DNA of 12,660 bases from assembly GCA_030619735.1 (NCBI GenBank), contig JAUXAV010000021.1, positions 1-12,660 of the forward strand, written 5' to 3'. Below are positions 7,379-12,041 of this stretch, piece by piece. The first letter of the stretch is position 1; each line of letters starts with the position of its first letter. The stretch comes from Candidatus Aenigmatarchaeota archaeon. GTDB lineage: Archaea > Aenigmatarchaeota > Aenigmatarchaeia > QMZP01 > JAUXAV01. The notes under the pieces were generated by a model, which was given only the letters and a program-made list of their open reading frames with translations, ran no database searches and had not been told where the DNA came from. A program made the position numbers and the translations under genes.

Positions 7379-7539
7379 TGGGTACAAAAATTGACGGGGG
7401 CTGCTTGCCTTCTTTCTCAAAAACCAGCCCGACAGCACTGCCCTTTTTGAGTCCCCTGTGGAGGTGTGATGCCCCAAAAAAGGAGCCCAAATTAAGCAAG
7501 TGCGCCGGGCGGCTGCAATATTACTTCCTCCACCAGACA

Positions 7540-8493
7540 CTATATATCACAAATGACAACGGCTTCCCTCAGGCTCTTAAGCGGGTCGCCACTGGTCGGG
7601 ATGAACTCCTGGCCCACGTAGCCCTTGTAGCCGGTATCGGCAATCGCCCGCATTATGGCCGGATAGTTAATTTCCTGCATGGGCCCATTGAGCTCTCCCC
7701 GGCCGGGCACGCCTGCTGTGTGGTAGTGGCCGATGTAGTCCTTGTACTGCCGGATGCGGCTGATGACATCACCATCCATAATCTGTATATGGTAGATGTC
7801 AAACAGCAGTTTCATATTAGGTGAGCCCACCCGCTTGATAATATCAATGCAGTACTCCGTGTGGTCGCCCTGGTAGCCGGGATGCCCCTGCATCTCAATG
7901 TCCACTCGGCTGTTGAGCACCTCCAGGCAAATGGTAACCTTCTTCTTCTCCGCATAGGGCGTAACCTGTTTAAAGAACTCAACACAGTTCTTGGCGCCCT
8001 CTTTATCGGAGATGCCTTCTGCCCGGAAGCCGACAAACGCTAACACATTGGGGAAACCGTACTCAGCGCATTCATCAATTCCTTGCTTCAGCGCCTTTAA
8101 ACAATCATCCCAGTTGTCGGGGTCGTTCGGCCCCTTATTGAAGGGGTAAGTGTAGTGCATGGGGTCTTCAATCCCATACTTCAAGAGTGTGTCCCAGTTC
8201 TTTCTGAGATTGTTTGGGTCCCCAATAGCAACTAACTCTATACCCTTGATTCCGAGCTCATTTGCAGCCTTACAGGTCTGCTCCAGTGTCCAACCCCTGC
8301 TCTGGAAACACCAATAGGCAACGTCCTGCTTGATGTTGTCATTGACGATTCCCTGGGGCTCCCTCAGGATTATTTGCGCCTTCTGGGCCTCCTGGGCCTT
8401 CCGGGTAAACCGGGGTATAATAATCGCCGCCAGGATTCCCAGTATGAATATCACAACCAGAGTCTCTACTAATGTAAATCCTTTCTTTTTCAT
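7540..8493 (-). CDS. Prepilin leader fused to a hydroxypyruvate isomerase-like TIM barrel (317 aa)
   Basis: Residues 1-30 are a textbook type IV prepilin leader: MKKKG cleavage site, FTLVE with Glu at mature +5, a hydrophobic helix to about 27, then RFTRKAQEAQKAQ. From about residue 52 (IKQDVAYWCFQSRGWTLEQT) to the end it matches the hydroxypyruvate isomerase group of the sugar phosphate isomerase/epimerase (COG1082) superfamily. Visible motifs are CLEVLNSR (Glu191), LLFDIYHIQIMDGD (Asp232, His235), IGHYHTAGVPGR (His256, His258) and GYVGQEFIP (Glu296), the expected metal and catalytic positions. The barrel seems full length. Family knowledge: such enzymes interconvert hydroxypyruvate and tartronate semialdehyde or related sugars. 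The start is the ATG at 8493 with GAAAGGAAA upstream; an in-frame TTG 20 codons earlier is less likely. The odd point is the pilin leader, which would place a metabolic enzyme on or across the membrane. Confidence 0.92.
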   Translation of the reverse strand: MKKKGFTLVETLVVIFILGILAAIIIPRFTRKAQEAQKAQIILREPQGIVNDNIKQDVAYWCFQSRGWTLEQTCKAANELGIKGIELVAIGDPNNLRKNWDTLLKYGIEDPMHYTYPFNKGPNDPDNWDDCLKALKQGIDECAEYGFPNVLAFVGFRAEGISDKEGAKNCVEFFKQVTPYAEKKKVTICLEVLNSRVDIEMQGHPGYQGDHTEYCIDIIKRVGSPNMKLLFDIYHIQIMDGDVISRIRQYKDYIGHYHTAGVPGRGELNGPMQEINYPAIMRAIADTGYKGYVGQEFIPTSGDPLKSLREAVVICDI

Positions 8494-8574
8494 AACAGTT
8501 TTCCTTTCGTTTAATAGGTTTACTGAAACATTCCGCCAGAACCATTCTGGCAAAATAAGTTAATCAGATTCCTG

Positions 8575-8600
8575 TTATATAGACACCTCCTTTCTGACCG
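8575..8600 (-). promoter_or_regulatory. Orphan strong Shine-Dalgarno sequence
   Basis: The minus strand reads AGAAAGGAGGTGTCTATATAA here. That is a ribosome binding site as strong as those of real genes, but no ATG follows at a suitable distance; the only nearby frame (GTG TCT ATA TAA) is three codons. It lies between the 171-aa gene and the prepilin-isomerase gene. It may be a remnant of a lost leader ORF like those at 9154-9180 and 6783-6878. Confidence 0.35.
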
Positions 8601-8625
8601 TTCAGGTCATAAATTACCTTTTCTG

Positions 8626-9141
8626 TTAATTTTTGGTCCTTTGCAGTCTTTGCCTTCCGGGCCGAACCGTTAACCTGTAAATAATTAGCAATACGGACAC
8701 AGCCCCAAGGAAATGCAGCAGCCATTTAATCCGATATCTCCATATAAGGCGGTTTGTCTCTGCAGCCGCTTCCTTTTCATGGGCCTTCATCCAGTTCACT
8801 GTGAACGGAGGGAAGTTCTTGCCATACAGTATCCAGACCCTTCCCGTGTGCCATGTGGTGAACAATACCTCGGATTTCCAGCCATCGGGCTCCAGGCGCC
8901 TGCAGAGCCTGTCAAAATCCTCCTTCGGGATTCTGAATATCTTGTATTCCCCTTTCTGCCCTACACGAAGGCTGCGCTCCTTTTCAAAGTAGGTTGATAC
9001 CTTCCTGGATTGCCTGATATGGTCCAGAACCTCCTCAAAGGGGTCAGACGGACGTATTGAGAAAGGCAGAAGACCCAAGACAACAACAAGACCCAGGACA
9101 ACAACAATAAGCACGGCTGTTATAATGATTTTTTTGTTCAT
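8626..9141 (-). CDS. Two-TM membrane protein of unknown function (171 aa)
   Basis: The ATG at 9141 has AAAGGAAC upstream. Residues 5-27 are a very hydrophobic helix (Val/Leu/Ile rich) after MNKK, acting as a signal anchor. A soluble region of about 105 residues follows with Phe-, Arg- and Trp-rich strands (FRIPKEDFDRLCRRLEPDGW, TGRVWILYGKNFPPF), probably a small periplasmic or extracytoplasmic domain. A second hydrophobic helix lies at about 138-158, followed by a basic tail (RPGRQRLQRTK) that should be cytoplasmic. No family is recognised. It is the first full gene behind leader copy 2 and is followed by the prepilin-isomerase gene, probably in one transcript. Confidence 0.8.
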   Translation of the reverse strand: MNKKIIITAVLIVVVLGLVVVLGLLPFSIRPSDPFEEVLDHIRQSRKVSTYFEKERSLRVGQKGEYKIFRIPKEDFDRLCRRLEPDGWKSEVLFTTWHTGRVWILYGKNFPPFTVNWMKAHEKEAAAETNRLIWRYRIKWLLHFLGAVSVLLIIYRLTVRPGRQRLQRTKN

Positions 9142-9153
9142 TTTTTAGTTCCT

Positions 9154-9180
9154 TTAAAAAGATACTGAAAAGATTTTCAT
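9154..9180 (-). CDS. Leader mini-ORF of 8 codons (MKIFSVSF)
   Basis: The ATG at 9180 follows AGAAAGGAGATATTTCAA, a very strong ribosome binding site, and the frame ends after eight codons. The next ribosome binding site and gene start lie 12 bases further on. It resembles the start of the upstream ORF behind leader copy 1 (MKGKIFSIS). A translated leader conserved between two modules suggests control of the downstream gene by translation, but eight codons alone could also be a decayed longer ORF. Confidence 0.45.
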   Translation of the reverse strand: MKIFSVSF

Positions 9181-9187
9181 TTGAAAT

Positions 9188-9437
9188 ATCTCCTTTCTAA
9201 AAGGTTCCAGAAATTATAAGACAGGCCCGAGACATGATTTTGCCTTCAAAAGATACTGGCAAGACAGGCAAAATGTGCTGTTTTCAGGGTGTTCGGGACA
9301 GCTCAGGCTGATACTGGGAAAGGCTGCTTCCGGGCTCCAAATGGCCTTTTTACTCTTTGTTTCTTGGTTTTGGACATTCTGAGCCTGTAGCCGATCTGTG
9401 CCTGTGCGAATCCCTTAAGATATATTAACTGCAATCT
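9188..9437 (-). repeat. Leader/promoter module, copy 2 (shortened)
   Basis: Shares about 250 bp with leader copies 1 and 3. The part at about 9228-9340 is almost identical to 10366-10476, including an inverted repeat ATTTTGCC ... GGCAAAAT. Homology to copies 1 and 3 stops near the TTAACTGCAAT block, exactly where the sequence of the stem-loop array begins. Copy 2 therefore lacks the upstream AT-rich part and the GGTAGCTACC palindrome. Transcription could come from its own short promoter or by read-through from copy 3 across the array. Confidence 0.75.
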
Positions 9438-9460
9438 GCCATACAGCAATAAGAATCAAG

Positions 9461-9524
9461 CAAAAAGGGGCTGCCCTGCATCGTCCTTATCGTTCTTTTG
9501 AACAAGGTTTCAGTCGCAGGGCAG
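9461..9524 (-). terminator. Possible terminator formed by the last array unit
   Basis: On the minus strand the closing stem of unit A1 (GCAGGGCAG at its 3' side) is followed by CCCC and then TTTTTG. A GC-rich hairpin with a T5 tract four bases behind resembles an intrinsic terminator and would end an array transcript. The gap between stem and T tract is slightly long and the hairpin has a large internal loop, so termination may be partial. Confidence 0.4.
9471..9524 (-). repeat. Array unit A1
   Basis: Minus strand: 9-nt segment ctgaaacct, apical hairpin GUUC-AAAA-GAAC, 10-nt segment ataaggacga, 9-bp closing stem CUGCCCUGC/GCAGGGCAG fully paired. Length 54. Last unit in the direction of transcription, followed by a T5 tract. 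Confidence 0.85.
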
Positions 9525-9533
9525 CATAGAATG

Positions 9534-9583
9534 GGCGGACACCGCCAGGTACGTCCCGAAGGACATTCTTCTGGTCGTCCGCC
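9534..9583 (-). repeat. Array unit B1
   Basis: Minus strand: 9-nt segment ccagaagaa, apical hairpin GUCC-UUCG-GGAC (a stable C(UUCG)G tetraloop), 10-nt segment tacctggcgg, closing stem GGCGGAC/GUCCGCC fully paired. Length 50. The linker to A1 is 9 nt. Confidence 0.85.
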
Positions 9584-9607
9584 ATAAAATATTAAGAATA
9601 ATTGCAA

Positions 9608-9661
9608 CTGCCCTGCAGTCTCATCCTCGTTCTTTCGAACATCTGCTAAATCGCAGGGCAG
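9608..9661 (-). repeat. Array unit A2
   Basis: Minus strand: 9-nt segment tttagcaga, apical hairpin GUUC-GAAA-GAAC (GNRA tetraloop), 10-nt segment aggatgagac, fully paired A-type closing stem. Length 54. The 24-nt linker to B1 resembles the one between A4 and B3. Confidence 0.85.
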
Positions 9662-9669
9662 TGAAATAT

Positions 9670-9719
9670 GGCGGACAGTTCATGCCACGTCCCGGAGGAC
9701 AACACAATGATCGTCCGCC
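9670..9719 (-). repeat. Array unit B2
   Basis: Minus strand: 9-nt segment tcattgtgt, apical hairpin GUCC-UCCG-GGAC (UNCG class, a change that keeps the tetraloop consensus), 10-nt segment tggcatgaac, fully paired B-type closing stem. Length 50. Confidence 0.85.
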
Positions 9720-9735
9720 AAAGGATATTTGGAAA

Positions 9736-9790
9736 GGGTAGGACAAGATTCTCCTCGTCCTATTAGGACATGCAGACCATCGTCCCACCC
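9736..9790 (-). repeat. Array unit C1
   Basis: Minus strand: 9-nt segment tggtctgca, apical hairpin GUCCUAAUAGGAC (one base longer than usual), 10-nt segment aggagaatct, closing stem GGGUGGGAC/GUCCUACCC with one G-U pair. Read on the plus strand that pair would be an A-C mismatch. Length 55. Confidence 0.82.
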
Positions 9791-9802
9791 TGTTAATTTC
9801 AA

Positions 9803-9856
9803 CTGCCCTGCATGACAGATGTCGTTCTTTCGAACATGTTGTATATCGCAGGGCAG
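9803..9856 (-). repeat. Array unit A3
   Basis: Minus strand: 9-nt segment tatacaaca, apical hairpin GUUC-GAAA-GAAC, 10-nt segment acatctgtca, fully paired A-type closing stem. Length 54. Exactly 332 bp from A1. Confidence 0.85.
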
Positions 9857-9862
9857 CAAAAT

Positions 9863-9912
9863 GGCGGACAATGGATAGCACGTCCCGAAGGACAAATTAT
9901 TCTTCGTCCGCC
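9863..9912 (-). repeat. Array unit B3
   Basis: Minus strand: 9-nt segment agaataatt, apical hairpin GUCC-UUCG-GGAC, 10-nt segment tgctatccat, fully paired B-type closing stem. Length 50. The linker to A3 is only 6 nt. Confidence 0.85.
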
Positions 9913-9938
9913 AACATGAATATCAAGAATAATTACAA

Positions 9939-9992
9939 CTGCCCTGCACACCTAAAGTCGTTCTTTTGAACATGACACCTGTCGCAGGGCAA
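9939..9992 (-). repeat. Array unit A4
   Basis: Minus strand: 9-nt segment caggtgtca, apical hairpin GUUC-AAAA-GAAC, 10-nt segment actttaggtg. The outermost closing pair is U-G on the minus strand (A-C if the plus strand were read). The two variable segments share AGGTG. Length 54. Confidence 0.83.
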
Positions 9993-10000
9993 CGATTAAT

Positions 10001-10050
10001 GGCGGACAGCTTTTCCCACGTCCTGAAGGACATTATCTTCATCGCCCGCC
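10001..10050 (-). repeat. Array unit B4
   Basis: Minus strand: 9-nt segment tgaagataa, apical hairpin GUCC-UUCA-GGAC, 10-nt segment tgggaaaagc, closing stem GGCGGGC/GUCCGCC with one G-U pair (A-C on the plus strand). Length 50. Confidence 0.83.
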
Positions 10051-10065
10051 ATAAGAATATTGGAA

Positions 10066-10119
10066 GGATGGGACATCCTTATTTTCGTCCCTAAGGACAG
10101 GTCAGTTGTCGTCCCACCC
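10066..10119 (-). repeat. Array unit C2
   Basis: Minus strand: 9-nt segment caactgacc, apical hairpin GUCC-UUAG-GGAC, 10-nt segment aaaataagga, closing stem GGGUGGGAC/GUCCCAUCC with one G-U pair (A-C on the plus strand). Length 54, 330 bp from C1. Confidence 0.82.
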
Positions 10120-10134
10120 CTTTAATTTCAAATA

Positions 10135-10189
10135 CTGCCCCGCATTCGAAACATCGTTCCAATGGAACATTTAAAATCTCGCAGGGCAG
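10135..10189 (-). repeat. Array unit A5
   Basis: Minus strand: 9-nt segment gattttaaa, apical hairpin GUUCC-AUU-GGAAC (one base longer, extra pair gained), 10-nt segment atgtttcgaa, closing stem CUGCCCUGC/GCGGGGCAG with one U-G pair (A-C on the plus strand). Length 55, exactly 332 bp from A3. Confidence 0.83.
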
Positions 10190-10202
10190 CGTTAGAAAGC
10201 AG

Positions 10203-10307
10203 CTAATAGCGGACAGCACTTAATATATCCGAAGGACAAGCTAACAGTCGTCCAGATGCATTGCTTTGTAATGTATCTAAATGTTCTTGTATCAGTCTTG
10301 ATTTCAT
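10203..10307 (-). CDS. Leader ORF of 34 aa entering the array
   Basis: The ATG at 10307 follows AGAAAGGGGGAATTT, a good ribosome binding site at the end of leader module copy 3. The product begins MKSRLIQEHLDTLQ and has no TM segment or known motif. Its last twenty or so codons lie in array unit B5, so translation would melt that hairpin, and it stops in the linker before A5. The position matches the leader ORFs behind copies 1 and 2. It may be a leader peptide, or the truncated start of a gene whose body was replaced by the array. Confidence 0.45.
   Translation of the reverse strand: MKSRLIQEHLDTLQSNASGRLLACPSDILSAVRY
10208..10253 (-). repeat. Array unit B5 (degenerate, promoter-proximal)
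   Basis: Minus strand: 9-nt segment ctgttagct, apical hairpin GUCC-UUC-GGAU with one base missing and a G-U pair, 10-nt segment tattaagtgc. The closing stem keeps only about four pairs (GGAC/GUCC) because the leader-side arm has drifted. The 34-aa ORF at 10203-10307 runs through it. It is the first unit met by transcription from leader copy 3. Confidence 0.7.
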
Positions 10308-10310
10308 AAA

Positions 10311-10712
10311 TTCCCCCTTTCTGCTTAATGCGCCAATTGCGGATGGTTTAGCCAAAAGTCATGCCCGAGACATGATTTTGCCTTCAAAAGATACTGGCAA
10401 GACAGGCAAAATGTGCTGTTTTCAGGGTGTTCGGGACAGCCAGGGCTGATACTGGGAAAGGGTTGCTTACGGGACCTAAACCGGTTGCTTAAATTTTGCT
10501 TTTTGTTGGCTTGGAGTGCTATGCCCCTGCAGCCTCAGCCTCTGTCAATCTCTTAAGATATGTTAACTGCAATTTGTTCGTAATGGAAACAAACTGCACA
10601 AGGGTTTGTCAATTTTCTTTCTTTGATGGATAAGCATGATTCTGAAGTGTACAAGTGTGCTTTATTATCATCCGTAAATTATAAGAAACTATGCCTTGGC
10701 TAGCTACCCATT
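10311..10712 (-). repeat. Leader/promoter module, copy 3
   Basis: Full-length counterpart of copy 1 (6888-7296), and nearly identical to copy 2 over 10366-10476. Reading the minus strand: a GGCTAGCTACC near-palindrome around 10698-10708, an AT-rich stretch, the block ATATCTTAAGAGATT, the CCCAGTATCAGCCCTGGCTGTCCC block, an ATTTTGCC/GGCAAAAT inverted repeat, then a ribosome binding site. In the small hairpin CAGC..GCTG of the middle block, copy 3 differs from copies 1 and 2 but still pairs. By position it should drive transcription of the stem-loop array. Promoter boxes cannot be assigned confidently. Confidence 0.75.
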
Positions 10713-11431
10713 GGCTAAAAATGATGGCATGGTTTTTGGGGGCAATTGAATGTGCATATTAATTTTATGCACAATATTCATGCAAAAAGTTTATAAATGT
10801 GAAAACAAAGAAACCTAACTAATATTTGAAAATATTTAAGGTTCTGCTGACAATATATTATTGCAGTCATGTTCATTAGTCACTATACATAAATTATACC
10901 TTGCAGAAATTGATTTGTACAAAAACAAGTCTGGTTCACAGGAATTGCCCATAAGCTTTGCAGCCTCGCAGGACATTGCTTTAATATATCCAAAAATAAT
11001 GCGAGACAAACCAAAGCAACGAAAGACAGGGCTTATTGTAATTTTATTTATCCTTAGCGGATAAGTGCTTATCGCCATACTGAACATATTTAATTAAATC
11101 TTATTTTTTGGGAGGCGCATTATGTGTAGGAAATCGCTGTTTTAAACAGTATTCTGTTGGACAGTAGGCTGCCGTGTCGCTTTTTGTTGGAAAGGGCTGA
11201 CACCGGACTCCCCGAAGGGAGTCCGCAATCATATGTTTATATTACGGTATGAGATTTGCAGAATGGCCATTAACGCCTGTATAAGGGCATTAATCCTGCC
11301 ATCTTATAAGCATTCCTAATTCTCGTATCTCGTTCATAGTATGGGGTTGCCCGCAATGGGTGACCTCGCAATTATAAATCCATTAAGGAAAATCAAAAGG
11401 TTATAATTTTGTTGAGGTTGGAGATAGAACA
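10713..11431. other. Gene-poor AT-rich stretch
   Basis: I see no convincing gene. Two overlapping ORFs of 67 aa (plus) and 83 aa (minus) at about 10836-11087 lack ribosome binding sites and recognisable motifs. Present are a near-perfect inverted repeat GCGGATAAG/CTTATCGC at about 11058-11075, a mini-ORF MCRKSLF with a GGGAGG signal at 11122, and the strong hairpin at 11205-11224. An array transcript promoter upstream of leader copy 3 could lie here, but none is evident. Confidence 0.5.
11205..11224. ncRNA. Perfect 8-bp hairpin with UUCG loop on the minus strand
   Basis: GGACTCCC and GGGAGTCC pair perfectly. Read on the minus strand the loop is UUCG closed by C-G, the same stable tetraloop as in the B units of the array. 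No T tract follows on either strand within a few bases, so it is not a standard terminator. It may be part of an RNA structure or of a Rho-dependent end; the extent of any RNA is unknown. Confidence 0.35.
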
Positions 11432-11517
11432 ATGAAAAGATTAGCGATTGTTTCTTTTGCATGGCGGGATTGGCAGGGATGCCGGGATTAGACCGCCAAG
11501 CAGAAGATGAGAATTAG
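11432..11517 (+). pseudogene. Possible frameshifted short secretory peptide
   Basis: The ATG at 11432 has GGAGATAGAACA upstream and opens MKRLAIVSFA, like the start of a signal peptide, but the frame ends after 19 codons. A second frame starting at 11461 continues with MAGLAGMPGLDRQAEDEN, which would complete a plausible signal peptide if one base were gained or lost at about 11460. The remnant is short and could be chance; a sequencing error is also possible. Confidence 0.25.
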
Positions 11518-11547
11518 AATTAAACCGGAAATTCAGGAGGTCTGAGA

Positions 11548-11766
11548 ATGAACATTATTTTCTTTGCAAATCCCATAATCCTGGCTTCTTTTCATGCCGG
11601 ATTAAGGGAAGAAGGCTTCATGCCTGCAGCAATTCTCATCCCAGGACCTTTCTGGCTTTTAGAAACAGGAGAGAGCTGCATTACAGCGGGTAATGCAGAA
11701 TCTGATAATGGTTCACGCAATTCTCTGGATGAAAGCCAAGGAAAGCCGGTCCTGAAATGGATTTGA
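11548..11766 (+). CDS. Hypothetical 72-aa protein
   Basis: The ATG at 11548 follows CAGGAGGTCTGAGA, a strong ribosome binding site. The product opens MNIIFFANPIILASFHAGL, hydrophobic for about 18 residues, and has a second hydrophobic stretch (MPAAILIPGPFWLLE) near 25-39. The C-terminal half is polar and low in hydrophobic residues, and does not look like a folded domain. No family is recognised. It may be a truncated gene; the plus orientation differs from all confident genes here. Confidence 0.35.
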   Translation: MNIIFFANPIILASFHAGLREEGFMPAAILIPGPFWLLETGESCITAGNAESDNGSRNSLDESQGKPVLKWI

Positions 11767-11778
11767 GAAGCGCCTGCT

Positions 11779-11988
11779 TCAGTTCAAATGTATATGCAAT
11801 GAGAAGACTGCTGGAGGAGCAGCCTGGAGTTGGCGCGGTATTAAATCATTTGTGGCATTCGACAAGACCTGCTCCAGCACCCCCTGAAATGATGCATCCT
11901 TGATGGGTGCGGCCGAGGTTGGGATAAGCCCCGGGTCTGCCACATAGGAGAACGCAGCATGCTCATCATCAATTCCCAGTAACATCAT
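11779..11988 (-). pseudogene. Possible truncated small membrane accessory protein
   Basis: The minus-strand ATG at 11988 (or the next one, 11985) follows TAGGGGTAAAAA. The first 15 residues (MMLLGIDDEHAAFSY) resemble from memory the start of small symporter accessory proteins (M-LLGIDDP...Y). The expected hydrophobic helix is absent, and the rest reads as non-membrane, low-complexity sequence. This suggests that only the N-terminus survives or that the match is chance. Within it lies an inverted repeat (TGCTGGAG..GCAG at 11808, CTGCTCCAGCA near 11870-11880). Confidence 0.25.
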
Positions 11989-12041
11989 TTTTTACCCCTA
12001 TGAAAGGCGCGCATTTTACGCCAGAGATTGTGAGGTGGATT

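Larger units (their letters stand above)
9471..10253 (-). ncRNA. Array of twelve bipartite-loop RNA hairpins (families A, B, C)
   Basis: Twelve stem-loops in the plus-strand order A1 B1 A2 B2 C1 A3 B3 A4 B4 C2 A5 B5, transcribed in reverse. Minus-strand plan of every unit: closing stem, GA, 9 variable nt, U, apical hairpin, G, 10 variable nt, U, closing stem. Closing stems are CUGCCCUGC/GCAGGGCAG (A), GGCGGAC/GUCCGCC (B) and GGGUGGGAC/GUCCYAYCC-like (C). Apical stems are GUUC/GAAC (A) or GUCC/GGAC (B, C), a covarying pair. Loops include UUCG, UCCG and GAAA tetraloops. The two 12-nt sides do not pair with each other in any consistent register. Stem deviations in A4, A5, B4, C1, C2 and apical B5 are G-U on the minus strand but C-A on the plus strand. 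Linkers are AT-rich, 6-26 nt. A1, A3 and A5 are exactly 332 bp apart. It lies between leader copies 3 and 2. Most likely a structured RNA; use as guides is a hypothesis. Confidence 0.88.

Noticed and set aside
9425..9895. Minus-strand ORFs of 60-86 codons through the array
   Set aside because: They are translations of the hairpin repeats, lack ribosome binding sites, and stop and restart with the repeat pattern.
9471..10253. CRISPR array
   Set aside because: The repeats are not identical direct repeats, the variable parts are only 9 and 10 nt, and each unit holds two of them inside a hairpin. No cas gene is in the window.
9471..10253. Integron attC sites
   Set aside because: No GTTRRRY/RYYYAAC core sites, no cassettes between units and no integrase. 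The symmetric 12 by 12 loop does not match attC architecture.
9471..10253. Box C/D or H/ACA guide RNAs in the strict sense
   Set aside because: No CUGA or UGAUGA boxes and no ACA box at a fixed distance after the stems. The apical stem of 4-5 bp is much shorter than in H/ACA RNAs. Only a loose analogy remains.
9188..10712. Insertion sequence or transposon bounded by leader copies 2 and 3 as direct repeats
   Set aside because: No transposase, no terminal inverted repeats and no target duplication were found. The copies lie before genes like regulatory modules, though homologous recombination between them could still delete the array.
10836..11087. Overlapping 67-aa (plus) and 83-aa (minus) ORFs
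   Set aside because: No ribosome binding sites, no recognisable motifs, AT-rich DNA open in several frames.
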